Of a DNA stretch of 63,251 nt, positions 17,525 to 27,417 are shown in pieces. Origin of the DNA: CAYSDL01 sp964429875 (lineage in GTDB: Bacteria; Fidelibacterota; Marinisomatia; SCGC-AAA003-L08; D37C17); assembly GCA_964429875.1 (NCBI GenBank), contig CAYSDL010000003.1:1-63251 (forward strand). Direction: 5' to 3'. Made by a program: the position numbers and the translations under genes. Every line of letters starts with the position of its first letter. The stretch's first letter is position 1. A model generated the notes under the pieces. It was not told where the DNA came from. It saw only the letters and a program-made list of their open reading frames with translations, and did not search any database.

Positions 17525-17818
17525 TTAGAATCCTCTAATTAATGTTTTATTTACATATTCTTTTAATAATTTTGAAACTTTAAATATTGGTTCATGTCTT
17601 TTATTTAAAACAATTTTTTCTTTAGTTGCAGGATTTATTGCCATTCTCTTAGGTCTTTCTTTAACAATAAAACTACCGAAACCTCTTATATCAACTCTAT
17701 TTCCTTTAGAGAGTGAAAGTTTAATTGTATTAATAATACTGTCTAATTGATTTTCAACTTCAACTTTTGTAAAACCAGTTTCTTTTGAAACTTCACTTAT
17801 AATATCAGCTTTTGTCAT
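17525..17818 (-). CDS. HU/IHF-family DNA-binding protein
   Basis: Nucleoid-associated protein that bends DNA as a dimer. The 97-residue product has the standard fold: helices with TKADIISEVSKETGFTKVEV, the RVDIRGFGSFIVKERPKR segment (about residues 41-58), then the flexible beta-arm INPATKE whose proline intercalates into DNA. It follows the family's normal length. It has its own probable promoter (17861-17889) and is followed after 12 bases by the COX24-type gene. Whether it acts as HU or IHF cannot be told from sequence. Confidence 0.95.
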   Translation of the reverse strand: MTKADIISEVSKETGFTKVEVENQLDSIINTIKLSLSKGNRVDIRGFGSFIVKERPKRMAINPATKEKIVLNKRHEPIFKVSKLLKEYVNKTLIRGF

Positions 17819-17860
17819 AGTTGTTTGATGTTATAAAAATTAATAAATACAATGTCAGAT

Positions 17861-17889
17861 ATATTAGGTAATTATTAACGATAAAACAA
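17861..17889 (-). promoter_or_regulatory. Candidate sigma-70-type promoter for the HU gene
   Basis: On the minus strand TTGTTT (17884-17889) is followed after 17 bases by TAATAT (17861-17866). This would start transcription about 35 bases before the HU ATG. A second, closer match (CTGACA, 17 bases, TATAAC) would leave almost no leader. Neither has been tested. Confidence 0.4.
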
Positions 17890-17902
17890 AGATCTAATCT
17901 TT
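17888..17902 (-). terminator. Weak hairpin at the mltD-like gene stop
   Basis: A six-bp stem AAAGAT/ATCTTT with a three-base loop overlaps the stop codon of the transglycosylase gene. On the minus strand it is followed by TTTGTTTTAT. It could be a weak terminator. It also overlaps the -35 element proposed for the HU promoter. Confidence 0.35.
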
Positions 17903-19457
17903 ACTTGTAAATAATAACTTTTTGTCCAATATAGATATTATCATTTTTAATTTTTTTGTTCCATTTTTTAATTTTTTTTACACTAACATTGTACTTTAAA
18001 GCAATACCGCTTAAAGTATCACCTCTTTTCACTTTATAGTAAATTTTTGTAGGTGTTTTCTTGAATTTGCCAATAGGGACAGTAATGGTTTTTCCTGCTC
18101 TAATTGCTTTATTTCTATTAATATTATTCACTTCGCATATTGCAGTTATAGTAGAACCATATTTAATCGCAATACTCCACAAACTTTCTCCTCTTTTAAT
18201 TTTATGTTTTTTAAAAACAACTTGATCTAAATCCTGTTCATCTTTAACTAGAGCAAATAAAGAATCGAATTTTTCACTACAATTTAGTGGCATCCTAAAA
18301 TTATAAACTTCATCCTTCTCTACTTTAATAAAATCTTTTAAGATTTCAGGATTATATGACAATAATGTTTTTTTAGGTATGCTGCTACACCTAGCTACAT
18401 CATCTAACTTTACATTTTTATCAATACTAATGTTAGTCCAATTAAATGTATCATGAGGGTTAACAGTAAAACCGTATTTTTCTGGATCTTTAGCTATAAA
18501 GATAATAGCTAGAATACTTGGGATATAATTTTGTGTTTCTTTAGAAATATTTTCTAAATCCCAAAAATTACTAGTTTTAAAATAATTCATATGTCTTCTA
18601 ATACGTGGCGAGCCAGTATTATATGCAGCAAATGCTAAATACCAATCTCCAAATTCATTATATAAGTCTTTCAAGTATTTTGCTGCAGCTTTAGTAGATT
18701 TTTCAAAATCTCTACGTTCATCATAGTAATAATTAATTTTCAATCCATATGCTTTTCCAGTGTCTCTTATAAATTGCCATGGCCCAACAGCTGCAGCCCA
18801 AGATTTAGCGTCGGTTCTTAGACCACTCTCTACCATTGCGACATAAAATAGTTCTAAGGGAACGTCCATATCATCTAAAATAGGCAACATTATCTGCTTA
18901 AACTTTTCTTGTCTATTTAACCATTGTTGTATATGAGATCTACCTTGTTTTGTATAATAGTTTATAACATTTTGAACCTTCCTATTATATGTTATAGGAA
19001 AACCATCTATAATTTCAATTGTTTCTTCAATTCCTATTATATCTTCTAATTCTTGAGAATAAATATATTCTTCAAGCTTATCTTTTAAAACAGCTGTCGA
19101 ATAACCTGTGGTAGCATGATCTACAGAAACTACTTTTTTATCATAATATTCTATTACTGAAGATAACAATTTTTGATATTTCAGCTTCGCAATTTCAGGA
19201 ACATTTTTACTTACTTCTTCTAGTTGAGTTAAGGCTTTAAACAGATTATCAAAATAATACAAGGTATTAACAGTATCACTTGCCATATCAGAAATAATTG
19301 CTTCAGCATAGAAGACTTTAGATTCTGACAGTAACTGGTCGAACAAATCAACTTCTTCATAAAACAATGCATCATCATCATTATTATTTATAGTATCATT
19401 AGTATTATTAAATAATAATGAGAATAACATTAAAAATAAGATTATTCTATTTAACAT
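17901..19457 (-). CDS. Membrane-bound lytic murein transglycosylase (MltD-like) with two LysM domains
   Basis: Cleaves peptidoglycan glycan strands non-hydrolytically in the periplasm. The 518-residue protein has an N-terminal signal sequence (1-17). The SLT domain has catalytic Glu210 in AMVESGL, then AVGPWQFIRDTGKAYGL (223-239) and AFAAYNTGSPRI further on. Two C-terminal LysM modules (about 412-458 and 470-516) start with HKIKRGESLWSIA and YKVKRGDTLSGIA and bind peptidoglycan. This is the MltD architecture without a visible lipobox Cys. Its start overlaps the end of serS by 11 bases. Confidence 0.93.
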   Translation of the reverse strand: MLNRIILFLMLFSLLFNNTNDTINNNDDDALFYEEVDLFDQLLSESKVFYAEAIISDMASDTVNTLYYFDNLFKALTQLEEVSKNVPEIAKLKYQKLLSSVIEYYDKKVVSVDHATTGYSTAVLKDKLEEYIYSQELEDIIGIEETIEIIDGFPITYNRKVQNVINYYTKQGRSHIQQWLNRQEKFKQIMLPILDDMDVPLELFYVAMVESGLRTDAKSWAAAVGPWQFIRDTGKAYGLKINYYYDERRDFEKSTKAAAKYLKDLYNEFGDWYLAFAAYNTGSPRIRRHMNYFKTSNFWDLENISKETQNYIPSILAIIFIAKDPEKYGFTVNPHDTFNWTNISIDKNVKLDDVARCSSIPKKTLLSYNPEILKDFIKVEKDEVYNFRMPLNCSEKFDSLFALVKDEQDLDQVVFKKHKIKRGESLWSIAIKYGSTITAICEVNNINRNKAIRAGKTITVPIGKFKKTPTKIYYKVKRGDTLSGIALKYNVSVKKIKKWNKKIKNDNIYIGQKVIIYK

Positions 19458-20715
19458 ATATTTTATCGAAATTTAGGTAAGGTGATAATACATCGGGCAT
19501 ATTTATTGAACTATCTGAATTTTGATAAGTTTCCAATAAACTTACCATCAATCTTGGAGTAGCTAATCCAGAACCATTTATAGTATGAACGTAATCTAAT
19601 TTATTTGTTTCTAAATTACGATATTTTATTTTACCTCTGCGTGCTTGAAAACTTTCAAAGTTACTACAACTTGATACTTCTAAATATTTATTTTCTCCTG
19701 GTGACCAAACTTCTATATCATAGCATTTAGCAGCTGAAAAAGAAAGATCGCCAGATGCAAGCAAAACAATTCTATAGTGTAAATTTAATGATTGTAAAAC
19801 TTTTTCAGCATCTGCAAGCAATAATTCTAACTCTTGATATGATTGATCAGCTTTTACGAACTTAACTAATTCTACTTTATTAAATTGATGCAATCTTAAA
19901 AGTCCTTTAGTATCTTTTCCATAACTCCCCGCTTCTCTTCTAAAACATGCACTATATGCTGCATATTTTATTGGAAAATCTTTTTCATTTAAAACTTCAT
20001 TAGCATGAATATTGGTTACAGGGACTTCTGCGGTAGGAATGCAATATAAAGTATCAGAATCGATACTATACATATCATCCTTAAATTTTGGTAGATTTCC
20101 TGTTGTAGTTGGAGAGTTCTCAGAAACTAAAAATGGAGGGAACAATTCGATATAGTTATTTTCACTATGAAAATCAAGCATATAATTGATCAATGCTCTT
20201 TCTAATTTAGCTCCTAAATCTGTATATAATGGGAATCCTGAGCCAGACATTTTTACAGCTCTTTTAAAATCGACCAATTTATTTATTTCAGACAAATCTT
20301 TATGATCTTTGATTTTAAAATCAAATTGGGGCTTACTTCCCCATTCTCGAACAACAATATTTGAGTTTTCATCTCCCAAAGGCACTGAATCATGTATAGT
20401 ATTTGGAATATATAATAAAGCAGTATTTAAAGTAGTATTGATTTCATTAAGGTTTAAATCCAAAGATTTAATATTAGAAGATATTTCCTTCATATTAGCA
20501 ATTAATTCAGAAGCATCTTGTTTATTTTTCAGTAATGTTGATATATCACTATTTAAAGTATTTCGTTTTGCCTTAAGTTTTTCAACATTATTTATAACCT
20601 CTCTTCTATTTTTATCTAATTCAAGGATATGATCAAAATTAACTTTGCAATTTTTTGCATTAGTAGAATTTTTAACATCTTCAATATTTTCTCTTATATA
20701 TTTTATATCTAACAT
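19447..20715 (-). CDS. serS: Seryl-tRNA synthetase
   Basis: Charges tRNA-Ser with serine in the cytosol. The 422-residue class II synthetase has the N-terminal coiled-coil arm (about residues 30-100, rich in Lys/Glu/Leu). The core follows, with the TAEVPVTN stretch, FRREAGSYGKDTKGLLRLHQ (motif 2) and NGSGLATPRLMVSLLE (motif 3). It begins two bases after the Wzi-like gene's stop, so it may be transcribed with the end of the polysaccharide cluster. Length and motifs are ordinary. Confidence 0.96.
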   Translation of the reverse strand: MLDIKYIRENIEDVKNSTNAKNCKVNFDHILELDKNRREVINNVEKLKAKRNTLNSDISTLLKNKQDASELIANMKEISSNIKSLDLNLNEINTTLNTALLYIPNTIHDSVPLGDENSNIVVREWGSKPQFDFKIKDHKDLSEINKLVDFKRAVKMSGSGFPLYTDLGAKLERALINYMLDFHSENNYIELFPPFLVSENSPTTTGNLPKFKDDMYSIDSDTLYCIPTAEVPVTNIHANEVLNEKDFPIKYAAYSACFRREAGSYGKDTKGLLRLHQFNKVELVKFVKADQSYQELELLLADAEKVLQSLNLHYRIVLLASGDLSFSAAKCYDIEVWSPGENKYLEVSSCSNFESFQARRGKIKYRNLETNKLDYVHTINGSGLATPRLMVSLLETYQNSDSSINMPDVLSPYLNFDKIYVK

Positions 20716-20717
20716 TG

Positions 20718-22373
20718 TTAATAATTTATATTATATCTTAAAATAATTTTTATATCATTATAATCTTTTATTGAATAATCAAATATATTTGTATTAAAAT
20801 TTGTGAATTCTATATCTAAATCTATCATATTTTTTAATGTTTTTGTATATGATATTCTTAATTCTCTAATTGCATGAAAGTTATCACCTAAAAAGTCAAC
20901 ATCTTCATTTTCATATTGATTTTGCAAAATTGTCAAATGATCTTGTGCACCAATACGAGTATATTGATATATAAATTTAAATATAGAAAGATCATTAATA
21001 AAAACAGATAAATTAGCATAAATATTATCAGAATCACTTCCAGACCAGTAACCTAAATTATAGCCATTATGTTTAGGTTGATTTATAATATATCTGTGCC
21101 TGTAAGTTCTTGGATCAACTTTTGAATATTCAAATTTAAATAGTGAATTTTTATCAAATATATTCAATGTCCTACTAATACCAATTTGATAAGCAAACCA
21201 ATTTCTCTCCTTTTGACTAAATGTATCGAACAAAGCCCATTCATCCATAAGAAATGCACTATAAAAACGATATTTCTTAAATATATATTCAAGATCCATA
21301 CCCATCATTAAATTATCAGTATCGTTTCCAGAATGCTGGGATGACCACAATGGATTGATTGGAATCAAATAACTAAAAGGTGGACTTTTTGCTCCAAAAA
21401 TAATTTGTTCATATATTCCAATTCTAAAATTATTAGTAGGCATAAAATCTAAACGATGATTAACTATATACCGTTGATAAACTTGATTAGATACAGATGG
21501 ATAAATGGAATTCTGATATGCAGAATACCAATGTAAGGGATCATCAACATAAGACCATTCATCTGTGTATAAATCTGGAATTGAAACATTACAAAGAAAC
21601 AGATCTGCCTCAGTTTCAGCTGTGCAATAGTTGTGTGAAATATTTGAATTTAAAGATCCAATTAAATATGAAAAATAAATTTTTTTATTATAATTAGCTT
21701 TCAACATTAATTGAGGGAAACTTGGGGCATTATCTGAAACACTTAAGTTCCCGGATATAAATGGACCAATGTTTGTTTTATATTTACCAAATATTAATTG
21801 TAAGTTATGTGATAATAAGGATATGCCCGCTTGACCTTCATCAAAATCTATACCATTATTTGGGGACTTAGTTGGGGTGTAAAAATTAATCGAATAATTT
21901 GATTCATAATTAAATAATGGGTATAAATTATCTACATAAGTATCATTCCCATTAAATCCATATGCAGAATGCTTGTAAAAATCTACCCACGAATAAAGCC
22001 AGAAGTTAGATAGACCTTTCATTATTGGAATTGTTGATTGAATTTTTAATCCTGGAGTAATCCATGTTACAGGAGTTGCTGACAATTCATTTAGTCCTGA
22101 ATACATACCAAATCCAAGGGAACTATATCTTAAAGCTATAACTGGCTCAACTTGAAAATATTTTTCGTAATTAAGTTTAGAAAAAATATTTAAAAAATTC
22201 TTACTATTGTTTTTTTGTATATGGGGGGAATAAAATAGATCATCTGTTAAATTATTATTTTGTATGGAGTAATATTCAGATCTAAGCAAATCATTCTTAT
22301 CAATTTCTCTTATTAAAGCTTGAGAGAATAAAAATGAAAGTGAAGACAACAATATTAAATAATTAATTCTCAT
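20718..22373 (-). CDS. wzi: Wzi-like capsule-assembly outer-membrane protein
   Basis: The 551-residue protein has a signal peptide (1-18, ending LFSQA) and a long body of alternating beta-strands ending in a Tyr (ILRYNINY), as outer-membrane barrels do. It resembles the capsule-assembly Wzi family: the NHRLDFMPTNNFRIGIYEQI segment, the YLIPINPLWSSQH-type loop and the FLMDEW segment. Wzi anchors or organises capsular polysaccharide at the cell surface. Its position as the last gene of the polysaccharide cluster (overlapping the glycosyltransferase stop by 11 bases) supports this. Family similarity is by recalled pattern, so moderately sure. Confidence 0.75.
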   Translation of the reverse strand: MRINYLILLSSLSFLFSQALIREIDKNDLLRSEYYSIQNNNLTDDLFYSPHIQKNNSKNFLNIFSKLNYEKYFQVEPVIALRYSSLGFGMYSGLNELSATPVTWITPGLKIQSTIPIMKGLSNFWLYSWVDFYKHSAYGFNGNDTYVDNLYPLFNYESNYSINFYTPTKSPNNGIDFDEGQAGISLLSHNLQLIFGKYKTNIGPFISGNLSVSDNAPSFPQLMLKANYNKKIYFSYLIGSLNSNISHNYCTAETEADLFLCNVSIPDLYTDEWSYVDDPLHWYSAYQNSIYPSVSNQVYQRYIVNHRLDFMPTNNFRIGIYEQIIFGAKSPPFSYLIPINPLWSSQHSGNDTDNLMMGMDLEYIFKKYRFYSAFLMDEWALFDTFSQKERNWFAYQIGISRTLNIFDKNSLFKFEYSKVDPRTYRHRYIINQPKHNGYNLGYWSGSDSDNIYANLSVFINDLSIFKFIYQYTRIGAQDHLTILQNQYENEDVDFLGDNFHAIRELRISYTKTLKNMIDLDIEFTNFNTNIFDYSIKDYNDIKIILRYNINY

Positions 22374-23457
22374 TTAATCTAATGATATAATCAATGTGTT
22401 TTTTAAATTTACTCTGAAAGTTATCACTACTAAATTTACTAATTGATTTTCTAATTTCCATTGATTCAAAACGATTTATATTTTTTTCAAATTTTATTAT
22501 GCATTCATTTAATGAATCTAATGTATTCTCATTAAAAGTATATCCATTTATTTTGTCTTCTAAATATTCTTTTACTCCACCTTTATTATAAGCTATCACT
22601 GGAGTTCCTGAGGCCATTGATTCAAGAGGAACAATGCCAAAATCTTCTATTCCAGGAAAAATTAATGCTTTACTCTCAGATAAGAACTTATTTCTTTCTT
22701 CATTTGTCACATTTCCTAGTAAGACAATGTTATCATTAGACATTTTACTATATTTTTTAAATAATGGACCATTTCCTATAATAAATAATTTTTTCTTATT
22801 TTGGTTAAATGCTTTTATTGCTAAGTCTATATTTTTATAAGGAACAAGTTGTGAAACAATCACATATTGATTTTTTTTATTTTGAGAAACATTGAAATTG
22901 TTGAAATCTATACCAGGATTAATTACAATAGATTTTTGATTCCAATAGTTTTTAATTCTTTCAGATACAAAATATGAATTTGAAACAATAGAATTTATAT
23001 TTTGACTTGATTTAATATCCCATTTTTTCAAAAAAGGTCTAATTGATTTCAATCCAGTTCTAGTAAGCAATGATGAATTTTTATAATATATAGCGTACAT
23101 ATCCCATATATATCTCATAGGAGAATGACAATAGCATATGTGTATAGCATTATGTTTGTTAACACCTTTAGAAGGACCTGACTCTGAGCTTATAATAAGA
23201 TCATAGGACTTTAGATTTATTAATTTCAGTGCAATAGGCATTAAAGGTAAATAGAAATGATATAGTTTTTTTGCATAAGGCAGAGTATTTATAAATGTTG
23301 TTTTAATTGTATGTGAATTAATAATATTTGAAGTTTTTTCTTTGTTATAGATATGAGTATAAATATCAGCATTTGGATATATAGCACAAATATCCTCAAG
23401 AACTTTTTCACCACCTCTCATTCCAGTTAACCAATAATGTAATATTGCAATCTTCAT
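22363..23457 (-). CDS. Glycosyltransferase family 4, surface polysaccharide
   Basis: Transfers a sugar from a nucleotide sugar to a growing polysaccharide repeat at the inner membrane. The 364-residue GT-B protein starts KIAILHYWLTGMRGGEKVLE, typical of WbaZ-like mannosyltransferases. The C-terminal domain has VSQLVPYKNIDLAIKAF and the donor-binding FPGIEDFGIVPLESMASGTP, which holds the E-x7-E type motif. An upstream ATG (23499) is in frame. ATG 23457 is chosen because it overlaps the preceding gene's TGA (ATGA) and matches the family N-terminus. Sugar specificity cannot be read from sequence. Confidence 0.88.
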   Translation of the reverse strand: MKIAILHYWLTGMRGGEKVLEDICAIYPNADIYTHIYNKEKTSNIINSHTIKTTFINTLPYAKKLYHFYLPLMPIALKLINLKSYDLIISSESGPSKGVNKHNAIHICYCHSPMRYIWDMYAIYYKNSSLLTRTGLKSIRPFLKKWDIKSSQNINSIVSNSYFVSERIKNYWNQKSIVINPGIDFNNFNVSQNKKNQYVIVSQLVPYKNIDLAIKAFNQNKKKLFIIGNGPLFKKYSKMSNDNIVLLGNVTNEERNKFLSESKALIFPGIEDFGIVPLESMASGTPVIAYNKGGVKEYLEDKINGYTFNENTLDSLNECIIKFEKNINRFESMEIRKSISKFSSDNFQSKFKKHIDYIIRLNEN

Positions 23458-24500
23458 GATATAATGTTGTCTATTTCGTGTTGAAAGATTTTCACACATT
23501 TATCAATATCAAAATTATTTATTCTTGAATATCCCTTTTTAATTAAATCTGATATTAGATATTTATTACTGTAAATATCTAATATTTTCCTTTTTATCTG
23601 AATTTTATCATTTTGATTAAAGTAAATAGCTGCATCTTGACACACTTCATTAAAAACTTCGATATCTGAACATAATATAGGAGAACCTAATAACATTGCT
23701 TCTATTAGGGGGATACCAAATCCTTCATAATGAGATGGAAAAATTAATGCAATAGAGTTAATATACAATTTGCGCAATTCCTTTCCATATACATGGCCAA
23801 TAGGTTCAACGTTTATCTGATAACCAAATTGTGAAACAAATTCACTTTTGGAAACTCCAACTAACTTTAGTTTTACCTTTATATTAGAAAGCAATTTAAA
23901 AGATTCTACAAGAGTTGTTAAATTTTTTCTACTGTTTAATGAACCAACAAATAAAAAATATTCTTCTTTAGATTTATTTTTATTGATTTTATTAATATTA
24001 ATATTCAAAGAGTTAGGAACAACTCTAATATTGTTATCTAAAATTTTAAATTTTTTCATTATTTCATTTTTAGAAAATTTACTTACAGTAAATATTTTTT
24101 GATTATTTTTAATAATTAAAGGTGTTAAAAATTTATAAAATGATCTATAAAATATATTATGCCATTTTTTATTGTGGTATATTGATAAATCATGAATTGT
24201 TATAAATTTATTTTTATAGAATATAGGAGCCGAGTTACCTAAGTTAATTAATAAAGGATAGTTAATTGATTTTAAATATACAGGTAGATCATATTGTTCC
24301 CACAAATGTCCCTTGTATGACCCAATTTTTTTTACTTTAAATAAAAAATTAAAATTTTCATTAATCTTTGATTTTACTGGGACAAGAACTATTAATTTTT
24401 CTTCATATATTTTAAATAACTGATTAGCGTAAGATAAAGCAAACATTTGTACACCACTAAGTTTTTGAGTTAGAAATCTACCATTAATAATTATTTTCAT
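23454..24500 (-). CDS. Glycosyltransferase family 4, surface polysaccharide
   Basis: Second GT-B glycosyltransferase of the cluster (348 residues). It has the N-terminal IIINGRFLTQKLSGVQMFAL, the mid-protein VPNS linker and the C-terminal FLFVGSLNSRKNLTTLVESF. The donor site is FPSHYEGFGIPLIEAMLLGS. It most resembles mannosyltransferase-type group 1 enzymes. Start and stop overlap both neighbours by four bases (ATGA). Its exact sugar is unknown. Confidence 0.88.
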   Translation of the reverse strand: MKIIINGRFLTQKLSGVQMFALSYANQLFKIYEEKLIVLVPVKSKINENFNFLFKVKKIGSYKGHLWEQYDLPVYLKSINYPLLINLGNSAPIFYKNKFITIHDLSIYHNKKWHNIFYRSFYKFLTPLIIKNNQKIFTVSKFSKNEIMKKFKILDNNIRVVPNSLNININKINKNKSKEEYFLFVGSLNSRKNLTTLVESFKLLSNIKVKLKLVGVSKSEFVSQFGYQINVEPIGHVYGKELRKLYINSIALIFPSHYEGFGIPLIEAMLLGSPILCSDIEVFNEVCQDAAIYFNQNDKIQIKRKILDIYSNKYLISDLIKKGYSRINNFDIDKCVKIFQHEIDNIIS

Positions 24501-25720
24501 TTATCTAAATAGTATTTATTTGAAAGTGAATGATAAAATAAGAATATTAAAAACCAATAGGCAGGTTCATTAATTAATTGATAAAAAATATTAAAAATAA
24601 ATACACCAATAATCATTGGATAAAAAATACTTTTATTATTATAAATTGGATAAATAATTGTCAAAAATAAAAATGATAAGAAGGCAAAAAATCCATTTTC
24701 AACAAAAATACTAAGATATTGAGAATGATAGTTTGCATTCTTAGTTCCTGACATTCTATATCCTTTAATTGTTTTATATGAGGTTCCATGACCATTACCA
24801 ATAATGAATATTTTTCCACTTGATATAATTGTATCTAGTGCATCATTAATTAATTTTAAATGTATACTCGAGGATGAGTCATGGCCTTGGTCTTCTATAG
24901 ATAATCGTTCTTCAATTACAGAAGTAAAATCTATTATATTTATATTAGAAAAATAATTTATAGAAAATGAGAAAATCGTTATGACAATTAGTAAATTTAT
25001 AAAATATACTCTCTTATCTTTTTTTGATGCATAATAAAATATATAAATAGATAAAGTTATAATAAAAAACAAAATAGATGTTCTTGAAAGTGTACATATT
25101 ATAAAAAACATATTTAGGCAAATTAAGACCCAATTGAACTTTATTTTATTTTTACTTATTAAAAGTAAATATGTGTAAAATATTAGAACGAAACCACCAC
25201 GATTCACATCTTCTGAAAAACCACCAAGTCTAGGTATAAAATATGATAGTGTATGTGGTTCTATATTAATAAAAGTGTAATTTACTTTAATTAATCCTAA
25301 CCAATAGAGAAGTAATAAAATATTGAATATATAAAAAATAAAAGAACCTACAATGCTTCCTAAGTATAAATTTTCAAATATATCATTATCTTTATAGGTC
25401 AAAAAAATTACAGTTATTACGATAATAATATATAGTAAAAGTATAAGTCTTTTAAAAGAAAAATAGATGTCTTGTGATAATGGAATGCTTAATACTACAA
25501 AACAAAGAAAAACAACTAATAATAATAGAAATTTTGAGTTATTTTTCAACCAAAAAGGTGTGATGTGATCAAATTTAAAAATTAAATTATAAAATAATAG
25601 TAAAAATGATACGATTAAAAATGGAGTTAATGTAATATCATCATTTGGCAAAAGGTTTATTCTATCTAAACCAATTAGTGCAGTAAATAATATAAGCAAA
25701 ATATTACTAACTGAATTCAT
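24497..25720 (-). CDS. O-antigen ligase/polymerase-like membrane protein (Wzy/WaaL type)
   Basis: A 407-residue protein that is almost entirely membrane segments (about 10-12). A larger external loop near residues 260-330 contains GNGHGTSYK and NYHSQYLSIFVENGFFAF. That His-x3-Tyr-Leu-x4-Glu-x-Gly pattern is the signature loop of the O-antigen ligase/polymerase family, as is SRTSILFFI in the middle. In this setting it probably polymerises the repeat unit or ligates it to a carrier. It overlaps both neighbouring genes. No Wzx flippase is found in the cluster. Confidence 0.78.
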   Translation of the reverse strand: MNSVSNILLILFTALIGLDRINLLPNDDITLTPFLIVSFLLLFYNLIFKFDHITPFWLKNNSKFLLLLVVFLCFVVLSIPLSQDIYFSFKRLILLLYIIIVITVIFLTYKDNDIFENLYLGSIVGSFIFYIFNILLLLYWLGLIKVNYTFINIEPHTLSYFIPRLGGFSEDVNRGGFVLIFYTYLLLISKNKIKFNWVLICLNMFFIICTLSRTSILFFIITLSIYIFYYASKKDKRVYFINLLIVITIFSFSINYFSNINIIDFTSVIEERLSIEDQGHDSSSSIHLKLINDALDTIISSGKIFIIGNGHGTSYKTIKGYRMSGTKNANYHSQYLSIFVENGFFAFLSFLFLTIIYPIYNNKSIFYPMIIGVFIFNIFYQLINEPAYWFLIFLFYHSLSNKYYLDK

Positions 25721-26567
25721 GAATCAGATGTTTAATTAATAAATAATTTCTATTAAATCTCAATAAACATAAATTTTTAAATATTTCGTAAAATATTCCC
25801 AAATAAACAAAAGGCAACATATTTTTAAAATATTTTCTAGCAAACTTTATTCTATTTAAAGTAGCTAGATACTGGTAGTTCATTTTTTTTACCGTACTAT
25901 TTTCTTTATGAAAAATTTTACTTTCTTTGGATATACCTAAAGCAATTTTATTTAATTTTGCTGAATAAGAAAAATCAACATCCTCATAAAACAAAAAATA
26001 ATTTTCATCAAGAAAACCTATGCTACGAATAAGGTCCTTTTTTAAAAAAATAGAACATCCATGAATATAATCAAATTCATTATTTGTTATATTAAAAGAA
26101 TCATTAGAGTTTTTATAGTTATGACTACTAGTCATAAAATATTTATTTAACTTACACCCTACTGACTGGACGGTATTATCCATATTTAAAATTTTACTTC
26201 CCCATATATACTTTTCATTTGTGCTCTTATCAGATATAAGAAGTTCTTTTAAAGTATTTTCAGTAATTACAACATCATTATTGATTAACCATAAATGTGT
26301 ACATTTATTTTCTTTTAATGAAAATTTGATGCCTAAATTTAAGCCATATGCATATCCTCCATTATAATTAGACTCAATAAAAACAATCTTATTATCAATT
26401 TTATATTCTTTCTTTAAAATAGCTAATGAATTATCTGAAGAATAATTGTCTACTAAAATTATTTTATAATTTTTATTCGAGGAAGTATAAATACTCTTAA
26501 TACAATTTATTGTTTCAGGCAACGAATTATAATGTACAATTATTATATAACACAAATCAGTTTTCAT
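25707..26567 (-). CDS. Glycosyltransferase family 2 (rhamnosyltransferase-like)
   Basis: A 286-residue GT-A enzyme. It opens with YIIIVHYNSLPETINCIKSI, followed by the KIILVDNYSSDNS nucleotide-sugar site and LWLINNDVVI with the metal-binding Asp. FLDENYFLFYEDVDFSYS is the acceptor/catalytic region, in which EDVD is typical of dTDP-rhamnose-type transferases. A C-terminal hydrophobic helix may anchor it to the membrane. It overlaps the Wzy-like gene by 14 bases and the sulfotransferase by 11. Rhamnose as donor is only a guess from the family pattern. Confidence 0.88.
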   Translation of the reverse strand: MKTDLCYIIIVHYNSLPETINCIKSIYTSSNKNYKIILVDNYSSDNSLAILKKEYKIDNKIVFIESNYNGGYAYGLNLGIKFSLKENKCTHLWLINNDVVITENTLKELLISDKSTNEKYIWGSKILNMDNTVQSVGCKLNKYFMTSSHNYKNSNDSFNITNNEFDYIHGCSIFLKKDLIRSIGFLDENYFLFYEDVDFSYSAKLNKIALGISKESKIFHKENSTVKKMNYQYLATLNRIKFARKYFKNMLPFVYLGIFYEIFKNLCLLRFNRNYLLIKHLIHEFS

Positions 26568-27417
26568 TATATATATTATTTTTCAACAATTCTTTAGAGT
26601 ATTTAAATGATGAATTTTTGAATGCGTATACTCTTTCTTTATTAATATACTTATTAACTTGTATTAATAGCTCTTTATTAAAATCTTTTTCTAAAAATTC
26701 ACTTAATTGTGAGATTGATTTTGACGTATCTAAAATAAGATCTTCATACTTAATAAATAATATATTATATGTTTTACTAAGTTTTATTATTTCATTATAA
26801 TAATTATTATACAAAGATAAGCAATCATCAATATTATTAATATTAAATGAGCATGAGACACCACCTTTAGATATACTTAATATAGATAAATATTTAGAAA
26901 ATAAGTTTGGGAATGAATTATTATGATCTTTTCTTTTAAGAAAATTATTCCTTTTTAATAAACTATTAGATACATCAAGTGGATGTCTTAAAACATAAAT
27001 CACTTTTGCTTTTTTAAATATATTTAACCAAACAGGCAATGTAAATGTATTTGATGGATCTTTCCAGCCCCAATTATATTCAATATTAGAGAAAGAATGG
27101 TTAAAGATAGACTTCCTCAAGCCAAAATAAATAGAACTAGTTGTTTTAGATTGCAGTGATTTTAATAATTTATTTTCTATAATTTTTAAGTCTTCAGAGT
27201 TAATATCAACCAAAGTTTTTGGAGCATCCCATGATGATCCTATGCACGATAAAATCCATCTATTTAATCTTTGAAAAAACTTAGACTCATTATTAACATC
27301 TAAATAATGTCCCATATTTATATTCATATCAATTAATACTTTAGATAATAAGGATGTACCAGAACGATGCATCCCAGCTATAATAATTGGCTGATTCGTA
27401 ATGTTCATATTATCCAT
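26557..27417 (-). CDS. PAPS-dependent sulfotransferase, surface polysaccharide
   Basis: Transfers sulfate from PAPS to a hydroxyl or amino group, here probably on the polysaccharide. The 286-residue protein has the 5'-phosphosulfate loop GMHRSGTSLLSKVL (from residue 15). The 3'-phosphate motif is VIYVLRHPLDVSNSLLKRN, and WGWKDPSNTF is also family-typical. It overlaps the next sulfotransferase by 13 bases and the family 2 glycosyltransferase by 11. Two different sulfotransferases side by side suggest sulfation at two positions. Confidence 0.87.
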   Translation of the reverse strand: MDNMNITNQPIIIAGMHRSGTSLLSKVLIDMNINMGHYLDVNNESKFFQRLNRWILSCIGSSWDAPKTLVDINSEDLKIIENKLLKSLQSKTTSSIYFGLRKSIFNHSFSNIEYNWGWKDPSNTFTLPVWLNIFKKAKVIYVLRHPLDVSNSLLKRNNFLKRKDHNNSFPNLFSKYLSILSISKGGVSCSFNINNIDDCLSLYNNYYNEIIKLSKTYNILFIKYEDLILDTSKSISQLSEFLEKDFNKELLIQVNKYINKERVYAFKNSSFKYSKELLKNNIYNEN